DNA of 64,000 nt, taken from positions 62,001 through 126,000 of the forward strand of contig NZ_LRBG01000010.1 of assembly GCF_001580545.1 (NCBI RefSeq), written 5' to 3'. The notes beneath the pieces were generated by a model. That model saw nothing but the letters and a program-made list of their open reading frames with translations. It ran no database searches and was not told the DNA's origin. How positions within the stretch are numbered: the first letter of the stretch is position 1; each line of letters begins with the position of its first letter. This document shows, in pieces, positions 11,376-22,350 of this stretch. The translations under genes were made by a program, and so were the position numbers. Source of the stretch: Paraburkholderia monticola. GTDB lineage: Bacteria > Pseudomonadota > Gammaproteobacteria > Burkholderiales > Burkholderiaceae.

Positions 11376-12710
11376 ATGTCTACCAAGATTCGCAAACTCG
11401 ATTCCACCGCGCGCGACTTCCACAAGTCGCTGCATGCGGTGCTCGCGTTCGAGGCGAGCGAAGACGAAGCCATCGAGCGCTCGGTTGCGCAGATTCTGAA
11501 CGACGTGAAGGCGCGCGGCGACGAGGCGGTGCTCGAGTACACGAACCGCTTCGATCGCATCGCTGCGAAAAGCGTGGCTGAGCTCGAGCTGCCGATGTCG
11601 GAGCTCGAAGCGGCGCTCGAAAGTCTCGAGCCGAAGCGGCGTGCGTCGCTCGAAGCGGCGGCGGCGCGTGTGCGTGGCTATCACGAGAAGCAGAAGATCG
11701 AGTGCGGTAGCCATAGCTGGCAGTACACCGAAGCGGACGGCACGGTGCTTGGCCAGAAGGTCACGCCGCTCGATCGCGCGGGGATCTACGTGCCGGGTGG
11801 CAAGGCCGCGTATCCGTCGTCGGTGCTGATGAACTCGATTCCGGCGCGGGTCGCAGGCGTACGCGAAATCGTGATGGTCGTGCCGACGCCGGACGGTGTG
11901 AAGAATCCGCTCGTGCTGGCGGCGGCGCTGCTGGGCGGTGTCGATCGGGTGTTTACGATCGGCGGCGCGCAGGCGGTGGCCGCGCTCGCGTACGGCACGA
12001 AGACGGTGCCCGCGGTCGACAAGATCTGCGGCCCCGGCAATGCGTATGTCGCGTCGGCGAAGCGTCGCGTGTTCGGTACGGTCGGCATCGACATGATCGC
12101 CGGGCCGTCGGAAATCCTCGTGTTGTGCGACGGTACGACCGATCCGCGCTGGGTCGCGATGGACCTGTTCTCGCAGGCCGAGCACGACGAGCTCGCGCAG
12201 TCGATCCTGCTGTGTCCGGACGATGCGTTCATCGCGCGTGTGCAGGAAGCGATCGACGAACTGCTGCCCACGCTGCCGCGCCGCGACGTGATTCGCACGT
12301 CGCTCGAAAATCGCGGCGCGCTGATCAAGGTGCGCGACATGGCCGAGGCCTGCGCGATCGCCAACGACATCGCGCCCGAGCACCTCGAAATCTCGGCGCT
12401 CGAGCCGCATCAATGGGCGCAGCAGATCCGCCATGCGGGCGCGATCTTCCTGGGCCGCTACACCAGCGAGAGCCTTGGCGACTACTGCGCGGGCCCGAAC
12501 CATGTGCTGCCGACCTCGCGCACTGCGCGGTTCTCGTCGCCGCTCGGCGTCTATGATTTCTTCAAGCGTTCGAGCCTGATCGAGGTCAGCGCGGAAGGTG
12601 CACAGACGCTTGGCGAAATCGCCGCCGAACTCGCTTACGGCGAAGGATTGCAAGCGCACGCGCGCAGCGCCGAATACCGGATGCGGCAGAACAGCAACGA
12701 ACGCGGCTGA
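11376..12710 (+). CDS. hisD: Histidinol dehydrogenase
   Basis: Zinc enzyme that oxidises histidinol to histidine, the last two steps of the pathway. It is 444 residues, slightly longer than the usual 430. Typical segments are [41 protein letters not shown] and QAEHDE, the last carrying a metal or catalytic His/Glu pair, followed by HLEI and NHVLPT. It follows hisG by 58 bp in the same direction. Confidence 0.95.
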   Translation: MSTKIRKLDSTARDFHKSLHAVLAFEASEDEAIERSVAQILNDVKARGDEAVLEYTNRFDRIAAKSVAELELPMSELEAALESLEPKRRASLEAAAARVRGYHEKQKIECGSHSWQYTEADGTVLGQKVTPLDRAGIYVPGGKAAYPSSVLMNSIPARVAGVREIVMVVPTPDGVKNPLVLAAALLGGVDRVFTIGGAQAVAALAYGTKTVPAVDKICGPGNAYVASAKRRVFGTVGIDMIAGPSEILVLCDGTTDPRWVAMDLFSQAEHDELAQSILLCPDDAFIARVQEAIDELLPTLPRRDVIRTSLENRGALIKVRDMAEACAIANDIAPEHLEISALEPHQWAQQIRHAGAIFLGRYTSESLGDYCAGPNHVLPTSRTARFSSPLGVYDFFKRSSLIEVSAEGAQTLGEIAAELAYGEGLQAHARSAEYRMRQNSNERG

Positions 12711-12881
12711 GGCGGATCACCGATCGCGGCGAGGGTGGCTTCCAGGTCTGCCTGCTTCCACCCGCTCGCCCGACGGCGCGCGCCAACTGCCCGTTCAATA
12801 ACTACCACAGAGACCAACCCGAGCGCACCTGCGCCGACGACGCCGGCCCGGCGTTCTTCGCACGGCCCGGCCCCCGAAGCT

Positions 12882-13952
12882 ATGACGACACCTCAAGACA
12901 TCATCCGCAGCGACGTGCTCGCAATGACGAGCTATCCGGTTCCGGACGCCACGGGCTTCATCAAGCTCGACGCGATGGAAAACCCGTTTTCGCTGCCGCC
13001 GGAACTCGCCGCGCATCTCGGCGAACGTCTGGCCGGCGTCGCGCTGAACCGCTATCCGGCGCCGCGTCCCGAGCAGTTGATCGAGCGCATCCGTCAGGTG
13101 ATGGGCGTGCCTGCCGGTTGCGACGTGCTGCTCGGCAACGGCTCGGACGAAATCATCAGCATCATGTCGGTCGCGTGCGCGAAGCCGGGCGCGAAGGTGC
13201 TCGCACCGGTGCCGGGGTTCGTCATGTATCAGATGTCGGCGCAGCTCGCGAATCTCGAATTCGTCGGCGTGCCGCTAAAGCCGGACTTCGCGCTCGACAC
13301 TGACGCGATGCTCGCGGCGATCGCCGAACATCAACCGGCGATCATCTATCTCGCGTATCCGAACAACCCCACCGGCACGCTGTTCGACGACGCCGACATC
13401 GAGCGCGTCATCGCCGCGGCGGGCAAGAGCCTCGTCGTGATCGACGAGGCGTATCAGCCGTTCGCGCAAAAGAGCTGGCTGCCGCGCGCCGACCAGTTCG
13501 ACAACGTCGTCGTGATGCGCACGGTGTCGAAGCTGGGCCTCGCCGGCATCCGCCTCGGTTACCTGGTTGGCAAGCCCGCGTGGCTGACCGAGTTCGACAA
13601 GGTGCGCCCGCCGTACAACACCAACGTGCTGACGCAAGCCACCGCCGATTTCCTGCTCGATCACATCGGCGTGCTCGACGCCCAGGCCGCGCAATTGCGC
13701 GACGAGCGCGCGAAGCTCGCGCAGGCCGTGGCCGCGTTGCCGGGTGCCGAAGTGTTTCCGAGCGCGGGCAACTTCCTGCTGGTGCGCGTGCCCGATGCGT
13801 CGGTGCTGTTCGAAACCCTGCTCACGGCGCGGGTTCTGATCAAAAACGTGAGTAAAATGCATCCATTGCTGGCTAATTGCGTGCGTTTGACCGTCGGTTC
13901 ACCGAACGAGAACGCCCAGTTGCTCGCCGGCCTGAAGCTCGTGTTGCGGTAG
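12882..13952 (+). CDS. hisC: Histidinol-phosphate aminotransferase
   Basis: PLP-dependent class I/II aminotransferase of 356 residues. Visible motifs are [10 protein letters not shown] near the cofactor phosphate site, [17 protein letters not shown] and the Schiff-base lysine in [14 protein letters not shown]. The frame is open back to 12735, but the ATG at 12882 gives the normal N-terminus ([12 protein letters not shown]). The 171-bp gap from hisD contains no gene that I can support. Confidence 0.95.
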   Translation: MTTPQDIIRSDVLAMTSYPVPDATGFIKLDAMENPFSLPPELAAHLGERLAGVALNRYPAPRPEQLIERIRQVMGVPAGCDVLLGNGSDEIISIMSVACAKPGAKVLAPVPGFVMYQMSAQLANLEFVGVPLKPDFALDTDAMLAAIAEHQPAIIYLAYPNNPTGTLFDDADIERVIAAAGKSLVVIDEAYQPFAQKSWLPRADQFDNVVVMRTVSKLGLAGIRLGYLVGKPAWLTEFDKVRPPYNTNVLTQATADFLLDHIGVLDAQAAQLRDERAKLAQAVAALPGAEVFPSAGNFLLVRVPDASVLFETLLTARVLIKNVSKMHPLLANCVRLTVGSPNENAQLLAGLKLVLR

Positions 13953-14054
13953 TCCGCAGCACCAGGCGGCCGCCTCGAGCGGCTGCGCCGCGCAGCACGC
14001 CATTGTTTCCACCCCACATTACTAGCGCTTTTAAGCCAGATTCGAGGAATTGCC

Positions 14055-14642
14055 ATGCGCCTTGCGGAAGTCGTTCGCAACACCAGCGAAACGCAGATCC
14101 GTGTGAAGATCAACCTGGACGGCACCGGTCAGCAGAAGCTGGCCACCGGTGTGCCGTTCCTGGACCACATGCTCGACCAGATCGCCCGCCACGGGTTGTT
14201 CGACCTCGAGATCGAAGCGCATGGCGACCTGCATATCGACGACCACCACACGGTCGAAGACACCGGCATCACGCTCGGCCAGGCCGTCGCGAAGGCGATC
14301 GGCGACCGCAAGGGTATTCGCCGCTACGGTCATTCGTACGTGCCGCTCGACGAAGCGCTGTCGCGCGTCGTGATCGATTTTTCCGGCCGTCCGGGTCTCG
14401 AATTCCACGTGCCGTTCACGCGCGCGCGCATCGGCACGTTCGACGTCGACCTGTCGATCGAATTCTTCCGCGGCTTCGTGAACCATGCCGGCGTGACGCT
14501 GCACATCGACAACCTGCGTGGCATCAACGCTCACCATCAGCTCGAAACGGTGTTCAAGGCGTTCGGGCGCGCGCTGCGCATGGCCGTCGAGCTCGACGAG
14601 CGCGCGGCCGGACAGATTCCGTCGACCAAAGGCAGCCTTTGA
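14055..14642 (+). CDS. hisB: Imidazoleglycerol-phosphate dehydratase
   Basis: A monofunctional HisB of 195 residues; the phosphatase half found in E. coli HisB is missing, which is normal outside enterics. Metal-binding motifs HHTVEDTG and the later INAHHQLE are present, with [16 protein letters not shown] near the N-terminus. AGGAATT at 14044-14050 serves as ribosome-binding site. The 161-bp gap before hisH holds no recognisable gene; in several Burkholderia a marC-like gene lies there, from memory. Confidence 0.95.
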   Translation: MRLAEVVRNTSETQIRVKINLDGTGQQKLATGVPFLDHMLDQIARHGLFDLEIEAHGDLHIDDHHTVEDTGITLGQAVAKAIGDRKGIRRYGHSYVPLDEALSRVVIDFSGRPGLEFHVPFTRARIGTFDVDLSIEFFRGFVNHAGVTLHIDNLRGINAHHQLETVFKAFGRALRMAVELDERAAGQIPSTKGSL

Positions 14643-14803
14643 CGCAACGGCCGTAGCAGGCTTTAACACGGGTATCACCGCCTCCAACGTCTTCAGGCCA
14701 CTCACCTTCAAGCGACGCATCGGGCAGGACCGCACTTGCCGGCACGTCGTTCGACGCCGCGCCGCGGCGTCGATGGATTGAAGGCAGAGCGGCCAAACTT
14801 GAA

Positions 14804-15445
14804 ATGAAAACTTCGATAGCGATTGTGGATTACGGTATGGGCAACCTGCGCTCGGTTGCCCAGGCATTGCGCAAAGCCGCGCCGGAAGCGGACGTGGCGA
14901 TCGTCGATCGTCCCGAAGCGATCCGTGCGGCCGACCGCGTCGTGCTGCCCGGCCAGGGCGCGATGCCCGACTGCATGCGCAGTCTCGGCGCGTCCGGTTT
15001 GCAGGAAGCGGTCGTCGAGGCGTCGCGCAGCAAGCCGCTAATGGGCGTGTGCGTCGGCGAGCAGATGTTGTTCGACTGGAGCGCCGAGGGCGATACGCCG
15101 GGCCTGGGTCTGCTGCCCGGCAAAGTGGTGCGCTTCGAGCTCGAAGGCCAGGTGCAGGACGACGGCTCGCGCTTCAAGGTCCCGCAGATGGGCTGGAACC
15201 GTGTGCGTCAGGCGCAGCCGCATCCGCTGTGGGACGGTGTCGCCGACAACGCATTCTTCTACTTCGTGCACAGCTACTACGTGGTGCCGGACAACCCGGC
15301 GCATACGTCGGGCGAGACGGTCTACGGCATGCCCTTTACCTCGGCAGTCGCGCGGGATAACATCTTCGCCACCCAATTCCACCCTGAAAAGAGCGCCGAG
15401 GCGGGTTTGCGCGTGTATCGCAACTTCGTGCACTGGAACCCGTGA
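14804..15445 (+). CDS. hisH: Imidazole glycerol phosphate synthase, glutaminase subunit
   Basis: Class I glutamine amidotransferase that supplies ammonia to HisF. The nucleophile is C83 in [12 protein letters not shown] and the His-Glu dyad is in FHPEKS near residue 196. It is 213 residues, the usual size. The N-terminus [14 protein letters not shown] is characteristic. A 181-bp gap without a supported gene separates it from hisA. Confidence 0.95.
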   Translation: MKTSIAIVDYGMGNLRSVAQALRKAAPEADVAIVDRPEAIRAADRVVLPGQGAMPDCMRSLGASGLQEAVVEASRSKPLMGVCVGEQMLFDWSAEGDTPGLGLLPGKVVRFELEGQVQDDGSRFKVPQMGWNRVRQAQPHPLWDGVADNAFFYFVHSYYVVPDNPAHTSGETVYGMPFTSAVARDNIFATQFHPEKSAEAGLRVYRNFVHWNP

Positions 15446-15626
15446 ACGCCTTTCTTTATCCCGTTGCCGCGCGCGCGTCGCGCGGCGCCGCGGTCCCGCA
15501 TCCGAGCGGCGCCCCACTGGAGCGCCGGAAGAGTTGTACTAAACTAGCGAGACGGTGTTGCGGCGGGCTGACTCGCCAGCCGCTGCCGTCGACCTTCAAT
15601 CCACTCCCAGATAACACCCGATTGCT

Positions 15627-16379
15627 ATGCTGCTGATTCCCGCCATCGACCTGAAAGATGGTCAGTGTGTACGCCTCAAACAAGGCGATATGGACCAGGC
15701 GACGATTTTCTCCGAGGAACCGGCGGCAATGGCCCGACATTGGGTCGACCGCGGCGCGCGTCGTCTGCATCTGGTCGATCTGAACGGTGCGTTCGCCGGC
15801 AAGCCGAAGAACGGCGATGCGATCCGGGCGATCATCGATGAAGTGGGCGGCCAGATTCCGGTCCAGCTGGGCGGTGGCATCCGCGATCTGAACACGATCG
15901 AGCGCTATCTCGACGACGGTTTGTCGTACGTGATCATCGGCACGGCCGCGGTGAAGAACCCTGGCTTTCTGCAAGACGCGTGCACCGCGTTCGGCGGCCA
16001 CATCATCGTGGGTCTCGACGCGAAAGACGGCAAGGTCGCGACCGACGGCTGGAGCAAGCTGACCGGTCACGAAGTGGCCGACCTCGCGCGCAAGTTCGAG
16101 GACTACGGCTGCGAGTCGATCATCTACACCGACATCGGCCGCGACGGGATGCTGCAAGGCATCAACATCGAAGCGACGGTGCGCCTCGCGCGCGCGGTCA
16201 AGATTCCGGTGATCGCGAGCGGCGGCCTGTCGAACCTCGCGGACATCGAATCGCTGTGCGAAGTCGAAGGCGAAGGCATCGAAGGTGTGATCTGCGGCCG
16301 CGCGATCTATTCGGGCGACCTCGACTTCGCGGCCGCGCAAACGCTCGCGGACCGGCTGCGCGAAGCGGACGACGCCTAA
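15627..16379 (+). CDS. hisA: ProFAR isomerase HisA
   Basis: A (beta-alpha)8 barrel of 250 residues that carries out the Amadori rearrangement in histidine synthesis. The catalytic Asp pair is seen in [15 protein letters not shown] (N-terminal half) and [12 protein letters not shown] (C-terminal half). Phosphate-binding GGG and SGG motifs (LGGGIRD, ASGGLSN) are present. It is followed by a 197-bp gap with no gene that I recognise, then hisF. Confidence 0.95.
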   Translation: MLLIPAIDLKDGQCVRLKQGDMDQATIFSEEPAAMARHWVDRGARRLHLVDLNGAFAGKPKNGDAIRAIIDEVGGQIPVQLGGGIRDLNTIERYLDDGLSYVIIGTAAVKNPGFLQDACTAFGGHIIVGLDAKDGKVATDGWSKLTGHEVADLARKFEDYGCESIIYTDIGRDGMLQGINIEATVRLARAVKIPVIASGGLSNLADIESLCEVEGEGIEGVICGRAIYSGDLDFAAAQTLADRLREADDA

Positions 16380-16576
16380 GCACGGCGCCGGTTTGCGGCG
16401 CTCGCTCGCTCGAGCGACGGCCTGGCCGCCGCGCGCGTCGCCCGAGCACGCATCCGGAATCGCCAGCTTCCGGCCGGCACCCCACTCGCGGCGCGACGCA
16501 ACCGTTCGCGCCGGCAGCGTGCCGCTTGCCCGCAAGCGAGCGGCCTCATCAGCGGTATTGGCAGAATTGCACGATC

Positions 16577-17350
16577 ATGGCTCTAGCTAAACGCATCATC
16601 CCCTGTCTCGACGTCACCGCGGGCCGTGTGGTCAAGGGCGTCAACTTCGTCGAACTGCGCGACGCGGGCGACCCGGTCGAAATCGCGCGCCGTTACGACG
16701 ACCAGGGCGCCGACGAACTCACGTTCCTCGACATCACCGCGACCTCGGATCAGCGCGACCTGATCCTGCCGATCATCGAAGCAGTCGCCTCGCAGGTGTT
16801 CATTCCGCTGACGGTCGGCGGCGGCGTGCGCGCGGTCGAAGACGTGCGGCGCCTGCTGAACGCGGGCGCCGACAAGATCAGCATGAACTCGTCGGCGGTC
16901 GCGAATCCGCAACTGGTGAAGGACGCCACCGACAAGTACGGCTCGCAGTGCATCGTCGTCGCGATCGACGCGAAGCGCGTGTCGGCGGACGGTGAAACGC
17001 CGCGCTGGGAAGTGTTCACGCACGGCGGTCGCAAGGCGACCGGCCTGGATGCGGTCGAATGGGCGCGCAAGATGGCCGAGCTCGGCGCGGGCGAAATCCT
17101 GCTGACCAGCATGGATCGCGACGGTACCAAGAGCGGCTTCGACCTCGCGCTGACGCGCGCGGTGTCGGACGCGGTGCCGGTGTCGGTGATCGCCTCGGGC
17201 GGCGTCGGCAATCTGCAGCATCTCGCCGACGGTATCAAGAGCGGTCACGCGGATGCGGTGCTCGCCGCGAGCATCTTCCACTATGGCGAACACACGGTTG
17301 GCGAGGCCAAGCGCTTCATGGCCGACCAGGGCATCTCGGTGAGGTTGTGA
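16577..17350 (+). CDS. hisF: Imidazole glycerol phosphate synthase, cyclase subunit
   Basis: Partner of HisH, a (beta-alpha)8 barrel of 257 residues. Catalytic aspartates are in [15 protein letters not shown] and [13 protein letters not shown]. Phosphate-binding loops are TVGGGVR and ASGGVGN. The start is ATG 16577 (MALAKRIIP), the normal N-terminus, although the frame is open much further upstream. hisI starts 1 base after its stop. Confidence 0.95.
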   Translation: MALAKRIIPCLDVTAGRVVKGVNFVELRDAGDPVEIARRYDDQGADELTFLDITATSDQRDLILPIIEAVASQVFIPLTVGGGVRAVEDVRRLLNAGADKISMNSSAVANPQLVKDATDKYGSQCIVVAIDAKRVSADGETPRWEVFTHGGRKATGLDAVEWARKMAELGAGEILLTSMDRDGTKSGFDLALTRAVSDAVPVSVIASGGVGNLQHLADGIKSGHADAVLAASIFHYGEHTVGEAKRFMADQGISVRL

Positions 17351-17351
17351 C

Positions 17352-17762
17352 GTGACGAATCCCTCGGCAGTGAACTGGCTCGACAAGGTCAAATGGGACG
17401 CGAACGGCCTCGTGCCGGTGATCGCGCAGGAAGCGTCGACGAACGACGTGCTGATGTTCGCGTGGATGAACCGCGAGGCGCTCGCGAAGACCGTCGAAAC
17501 CGGCCGCGCGGTGTATTTCTCGCGCTCGCGCCAGCGCTTGTGGTTCAAGGGCGAGGAGTCGGGCCACGTGCAGCATGTGCATGAAGTGCGGCTCGATTGC
17601 GACGAAGACGTCGTGCTGCTGAAAGTCGAGCAGGTATCGGGCATTGCGTGCCACACGGGCCGCCACTCGTGCTTTTTCCAGAAATTCGAAGGCTCGGTGA
17701 ACGACGGCGACTGGCAGGCTGTCGAGCCCGTGCTGAAAGACCCCGAACACATCTACAAATGA
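17352..17762 (+). CDS. hisI: Phosphoribosyl-AMP cyclohydrolase
   Basis: Zinc-dependent hydrolase of 136 residues opening the adenine ring. [39 protein letters not shown] is the family core; metal ligands are in [10 protein letters not shown] and the later CHTGRHSCF. It is separate from HisE, unlike the fused enterobacterial enzyme. The start is GTG at 17352. Its stop overlaps the hisE start. Confidence 0.95.
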   Translation: MTNPSAVNWLDKVKWDANGLVPVIAQEASTNDVLMFAWMNREALAKTVETGRAVYFSRSRQRLWFKGEESGHVQHVHEVRLDCDEDVVLLKVEQVSGIACHTGRHSCFFQKFEGSVNDGDWQAVEPVLKDPEHIYK

Positions 17763-18154
17763 CGCAATCCACGCAAAACCCGTCGTCCGCCGAAGCTTCC
17801 ACGCTCGACACGCTGCTGCGTCTCGCCGCGGTGATCGATAGCCGCAAGGGCGGAGACCCGGACATCTCGTATGTATCGCGCCTGTTCCACAAGGGCGACG
17901 ACGCGGTGCTGAAGAAGATCGGCGAAGAGGCCACCGAAGTCGTGCTGGCCGCGAAGGACGCGCGCCACGGCGGCGCGCCGAAGGCGCTGGTCGGCGAGGT
18001 CGCGGACCTGTGGTTCCACTGCCTCGTGATGCTGTCGCATTTCGATCTGAGCCCCGCCGACGTGGTCGCCGAACTCGAGCGGCGAGAAGGCCTGTCGGGC
18101 ATCGAGGAAAAGGCACTGCGCAAGAGCCGCGAGCGCGAAGAGAACGGCGACTGA
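17759..18154 (+). CDS. hisE: Phosphoribosyl-ATP pyrophosphatase
   Basis: All-alpha MazG-like pyrophosphohydrolase of 131 residues for the second step of histidine synthesis. The motif [16 protein letters not shown] carries the acidic metal ligands and WFHCLVML follows. The start overlaps the hisI stop by 4 bases (ATGA). The 90 bp after it contain a weak inverted repeat (TACCGC at 18199 and GCGGTA at 18215) without a T-run. Confidence 0.94.
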   Translation: MTQSTQNPSSAEASTLDTLLRLAAVIDSRKGGDPDISYVSRLFHKGDDAVLKKIGEEATEVVLAAKDARHGGAPKALVGEVADLWFHCLVMLSHFDLSPADVVAELERREGLSGIEEKALRKSREREENGD

Positions 18155-18244
18155 GCATTCGAGGCGGAAATCGGGCGTTTCCGCTTGAAGTCGCGCGTAC
18201 CGCCACCTATATAGCGGTAAGCGCACCATCGGGAGGACGCAAGC

Positions 18245-18640
18245 ATGGAACAGCCGCAAGGAAGCTATCCGCCGCCGGTCTACCGCCACGCGATGGAGCC
18301 TGAGCGCGAGCGCGGCCTGCGCACGCTCACGCACGTGCTGTACGCACTGTATGCGGTCCACTGGCTGACCGGTGGGCTCACCATTCTGGTCGCCATCATC
18401 ATCAATTACATCAAACGGTCGGACGTGGCCGGCACGCCGTACGAAGCGCACTTCGAATGGCAGATCCGCACGTTCTGGCTGGGCCTCATCGGTTACGCGA
18501 TCGGTGCGCTGCTGCTGCTCGTCGTGATCGGCATTCCGGTGCTGTGGGCCGTCAGCATATGGATGTTGTACCGTATTATCAAAGGCTGGTTGTACCTGTA
18601 CGATAACAAGCCGTTCGCGAATCCGGCCGGCTGGGTCTGA
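18245..18640 (+). CDS. DUF4870-like small membrane protein
   Basis: A 131-residue protein with a Pro-rich N-terminus and three hydrophobic segments (about residues 30-58, 78-102 and 100-118). The arrangement with LTHVLYALYAVHWLTGG and IWMLYRIIKGWLYLYDNKP resembles DUF4870/YidH-type proteins. Genes of this kind often follow hisE in Burkholderia, from memory. GGGAGGA at 18230-18236 is a strong ribosome-binding site. Function unknown. Confidence 0.8.
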   Translation: MEQPQGSYPPPVYRHAMEPERERGLRTLTHVLYALYAVHWLTGGLTILVAIIINYIKRSDVAGTPYEAHFEWQIRTFWLGLIGYAIGALLLLVVIGIPVLWAVSIWMLYRIIKGWLYLYDNKPFANPAGWV

Positions 18641-18733
18641 ACGCTAGCCGGTCCGTATGGGCGGGCCGGCATTCGGGTCGAACCTGGTCGCGTGCGGCTT
18701 CGCTCGCTCAAGTCATATCGCGTCAGGAATACG

Positions 18734-19099
18734 ATGAGTCACGATCCAAACTGTCTTTTCTGCAAGATCGCCGCTGGCGAAATCCCGTCGACCAAGGTCC
18801 GCGAAGACGACGAGTTCGTCGCCTTTCGCGACATCCGTCCGGCGGCCGAAACGCATGTGCTGGTAATTCCTCGCAAGCACATCGCGACGCTGTCGAACTG
18901 CACCGAAAGCGACGCGCCTCTGCTTGGTAGAATGCTTGTCTTGACCGCGCGTCTGGCCGGGCAATTGGGGGTCGCGTACACCGGCGGCGAGACGGGCTTT
19001 CGCACGGTAATCAATACCGGTCCGGGCGGAGGTCAGGAGGTGTATCACCTGCACGCGCACATTCTTGCGGGACCGCGCCCCTGGCAACGGATGGGCTGA
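18734..19099 (+). CDS. HIT family protein (HinT-like nucleotide hydrolase)
   Basis: A 121-residue histidine-triad protein, probably a purine nucleoside phosphoramidase of the HinT type. The triad is HLHAHIL near the C-terminus, and CLFCKIAAGEIPS opens the domain. Metal-binding-like Cys residues occur in the first motif. The ATG at 18734 gives the standard N-terminus; the longer frame from 18692 has no support. In this genus the gene commonly lies between his and tat genes. Confidence 0.92.
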   Translation: MSHDPNCLFCKIAAGEIPSTKVREDDEFVAFRDIRPAAETHVLVIPRKHIATLSNCTESDAPLLGRMLVLTARLAGQLGVAYTGGETGFRTVINTGPGGGQEVYHLHAHILAGPRPWQRMG

Positions 19100-19284
19100 G
19101 CGCGGATTCGCGTGTGATGCGCGATGCGTGGCAAATGCACGTCGCCGCGTGATTTTGGTCGAGGACAATAGCGCCGCCGTTGTTTTTTACCGCTGTGTAA
19201 TAACGTCGACGCGATCGTCCCGACACAATGACAACGGTAGAGACGACCGGCGCGTCGAGAGCGAGGCCGGGCGACCTGCGGTAA

Positions 19285-19620
<336 letters not shown>

Positions 19621-19668
19621 GCCGCGGCGTTCGCGCCGTTCCCGCGTTTCTGACGGACACTCCACTTC

Positions 19669-20202
19669 ATGCTGGACCTCGGTCTAACCAAGATGGCGCT
19701 GATCGGCGTCGTCGCGCTGGTCGTCCTCGGGCCTGAGCGCCTGCCACGCGTCGCTCGCACGGCGGGCGCGCTGTTCGGCCGCGCGCAGCGGTACATCAAC
19801 GACGTGAAGGCCGAGGTCACGCGCGAAATCGAGCTCGACGAATTGCGGCGCATGAAGACCGAGTTCGAGAAGGCCGCGACCAATGTCGAAACGGCGGTTC
19901 AGGACAATCTGCGCAAGCATGAGAACGAGCTGAACGAAGCGTGGAGTAGCGGGACGTCGGTGTCCCCGAGCATCGCCGGCGGCGCGCTCGAAGACGCCAG
20001 CAGCGGCAGCACCGGTGGCACATCGTGGCCGGTCACGACGCCGGCCGCCGCGCCCAAACGCAAGAACTGGCGCGTCCAGCAGAGCGCCACACCTACCTGG
20101 TACAAGCGCGCGAGTCTACGCCGCACACGCGTGCAGTCGGGTGCCGCGCGCGTCGCGCGGCACACGCCTGCCAACCTGCGTCGTCCGACGCGGTTTCTCT
20201 GA
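19669..20202 (+). CDS. tatB: Sec-independent translocase subunit TatB
   Basis: Receptor-complex subunit of 177 residues. N-terminal helix MLDLGLTKMALIGVVALVVLGPERLP with the conserved Glu-Arg-Leu-Pro, then an amphipathic helix and a long charged coiled region (about 45-100). The C-terminal 50 residues are basic and low complexity. It lies 48 bp after tatA and 34 bp before tatC. Confidence 0.95.
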   Translation: MLDLGLTKMALIGVVALVVLGPERLPRVARTAGALFGRAQRYINDVKAEVTREIELDELRRMKTEFEKAATNVETAVQDNLRKHENELNEAWSSGTSVSPSIAGGALEDASSGSTGGTSWPVTTPAAAPKRKNWRVQQSATPTWYKRASLRRTRVQSGAARVARHTPANLRRPTRFL

Positions 20203-20236
20203 TGTTCAGATCGACAATCCCTAACCGAGGGCCGGT

Positions 20237-21019
20237 GTGAGCGACCCCCAGCAATCCCAGAACGAAGGCGCTGAAGAGACCTTCATTTCCCACCTCGTCG
20301 AACTGCGTGACCGCATCATCCGTGCGGGGCTTGCCGTCATCGTCGTGTTTATCGGGCTCGTGTACTGGGCACCGGACATCTTCAAACTGCTCGCGCGGCC
20401 GCTGATGATGAATCTGCCGAAGGACGGCAAGATGATCGTCACCGACGTCACCGGCTCGTTCTTCGTGCCGATGAAGGTGACCATGCTGGTGGCCTTCGTG
20501 ATCGCGCTGCCGGTCGTGCTTTACCAGATCTGGGCGTTCGTCGCGCCGGGGCTCTATCAGCACGAGAAGAAGCTGGTCGGGCCGCTCGTCGCGAGCAGCT
20601 ATACGCTGTTCCTGTGCGGCATGGCGTTCGCGTACTTCGTCGTGTTTCCGACCATCTTCCGCGTAATGGCGCACTACAACGCGCCGCTCGGCGCGGAGAT
20701 GACAACCGATATCGACAATTACCTGAGCTTCGTGCTCACCATGTTCATTGCGTTCGGCGTCACGTTCGAAGTGCCGATCGTCGTCGTGCTGCTGGTGCGC
20801 ATGAACGTGCTGACGCTGAAAAAGCTGAAGGAAATCCGGCCGTATGTGATCGTCGGTGCGTTCGTGGTGTCGGCTGTGGTGACACCGCCCGACGTGTTTT
20901 CGCAGCTGATCCTCGCGATTCCGCTGATCGTGCTGTATGAAGCGGGCATCATCGCGGCGCGGCTGATCGTCGGCAAGCAGCCGGTGGTCGTGGAGGATGC
21001 GAGCCCGCCGTCGAGTTGA
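20237..21019 (+). CDS. tatC: Sec-independent translocase subunit TatC
   Basis: Polytopic twin-arginine receptor of 260 residues with six transmembrane segments. FISHLVELRDRIIRAG at the N-terminus contains the conserved Glu that contacts the RR motif; FEVPIVVVLLV and VVSAVVTPPDVFSQ are family motifs. The start is GTG at 20237, just after GAGGGCCGGT. It ends the tat operon; a bidirectional terminator follows at 21053. Confidence 0.95.
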   Translation: MSDPQQSQNEGAEETFISHLVELRDRIIRAGLAVIVVFIGLVYWAPDIFKLLARPLMMNLPKDGKMIVTDVTGSFFVPMKVTMLVAFVIALPVVLYQIWAFVAPGLYQHEKKLVGPLVASSYTLFLCGMAFAYFVVFPTIFRVMAHYNAPLGAEMTTDIDNYLSFVLTMFIAFGVTFEVPIVVVLLVRMNVLTLKKLKEIRPYVIVGAFVVSAVVTPPDVFSQLILAIPLIVLYEAGIIAARLIVGKQPVVVEDASPPSS

Positions 21020-21052
21020 GGTGTCGCTAGTCGGGGCCGGGCGTTGAATAAG

Positions 21053-21083
21053 AAAGGGCAGTCCATCGCGGACTGCCCTTTTT
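21053..21083. terminator. Bidirectional terminator between tatC and the DegS-like gene
   Basis: A perfect 9-bp stem (GGGCAGTCC at 21056-21064 with GGACTGCCC at 21070-21078) around a 5-base loop, followed by TTTTT and preceded by AAA. It lies between two convergent genes and can end transcription on both strands. Confidence 0.9.
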
Positions 21084-21107
21084 CATTGTGCGAAGCCTTG
21101 GTCGCCC

Positions 21108-22331
21108 TCAGCCGCCCTCGTCGTCCGGCTGATCGCCGCCGTTTTCGTCTTCCGCCGCCTGCTTCGGCGGCGGTGGGCGTTTGCCGATCATCACGTCGAG
21201 ATCGATTTGATGGCCCTTGCGCACCAGATGCACCTTCGCCGACGTGCCCGGCTTGATCTGCGCGATCACGTTCAGCAGTCGCGTGGTGTCGGTGATCTCC
21301 TGGCCGTTCACCCTCGTCAGGATGTCGCCGGGCTTGATACCCGCGCGGTCGGCCGGGCCGCTCTTCAATACGCCCGCGACGATCGCGCCCGACTTCTGGT
21401 CGAGCCCGAACGACTCGGCGATTTCCGGCGTCACGTCCTGCGGCTCGACGCCGATCCAGCCGCGCGTGACCGTGCCGGTCGTGATGATGCTTTCCAGCAC
21501 GCTGCGCGCGGTCGACACGGGAATCGCGAAGCCGATGCCGAGCGAGCCGCCCGAGCGCGAGTAGATCGCGGTGTTGATGCCGAGCAGATTGCCGTTGACG
21601 TCGACGAGCGCACCGCCCGAGTTACCTGGGTTGATCGGCGCGTCGGTCTGGATGAAGTTTTCGAACGTGTTGATGCCGAGGTGGTTGCGGCCCAGCGCGC
21701 TGACGATACCCATCGTCACGGTCTGGCCGACGCCGAACGGGTTGCCGATCGCGAGCACGACGTCGCCGACGCGGGTCTGCTCCATCCGGCCGAGCGTGAT
21801 GGTAGGCAGATTGGTCATGTTGACCTTGAGCACGGCCAGATCGGTTTCGGGGTCGATGCCGATGACCTTGGCGCTGGCGGTGCGGCCGTCGGCGAGCGCA
21901 ACTTCGATCTGATCGGCACCGTCGACGACGTGCTGGTTCGTTAGAATGTAACCTTCCGAACTCACTATCACGCCTGAGCCGAGATTCGATGCAGGCTGCT
22001 CCTGCTGCTTGCGATTGTTTCTGTCGCCGAAGAAGTAGCGGAACAGCGGATCTTTGGCGCGCGGGTCGGGAGGCAGTGAGCCATCCTTGCTGGAGAACAC
22101 GTTGACGACCGCGGGCATGGCCTTTTGCGCCGCTTCGGCATAGGACGCTTCGGCATGGCCATTGCTGATGCCCGGCGCCACTTCCCGCAGCGCGACGATC
22201 GGTTCGACGAGTTGTCTGCCGAATTGTCCTTGACGCTGCAGCCACTGCGGTTTGAGGGTCGCAATGATGAACATCAGCGCCAACAGCACAGTTACCGCTT
22301 GGGCAAATAACAGCCAAAAGCGTCTAAGCAT
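21108..22331 (-). CDS. DegS/DegQ-like periplasmic serine protease
   Basis: Trypsin-like HtrA protease of 407 residues with an N-terminal membrane anchor (about residues 5-24), the protease domain (about 85-285) and one PDZ domain (about 295-385). The catalytic triad is visible as His in LTNQHVVD, Asp in DPETDLAVLK and Ser in NPGNSGGAL. A Do-type protease would carry two PDZ domains, so this is nearer DegS, the site-1 protease of the envelope stress response. The tail is acidic. Its start codon is only 19 bp from the divergent Nif3-like gene. Confidence 0.9.
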   Translation of the reverse strand: MLRRFWLLFAQAVTVLLALMFIIATLKPQWLQRQGQFGRQLVEPIVALREVAPGISNGHAEASYAEAAQKAMPAVVNVFSSKDGSLPPDPRAKDPLFRYFFGDRNNRKQQEQPASNLGSGVIVSSEGYILTNQHVVDGADQIEVALADGRTASAKVIGIDPETDLAVLKVNMTNLPTITLGRMEQTRVGDVVLAIGNPFGVGQTVTMGIVSALGRNHLGINTFENFIQTDAPINPGNSGGALVDVNGNLLGINTAIYSRSGGSLGIGFAIPVSTARSVLESIITTGTVTRGWIGVEPQDVTPEIAESFGLDQKSGAIVAGVLKSGPADRAGIKPGDILTRVNGQEITDTTRLLNVIAQIKPGTSAKVHLVRKGHQIDLDVMIGKRPPPPKQAAEDENGGDQPDDEGG

Positions 22332-22350
22332 CTGAAGACTAGAGGTCTAT

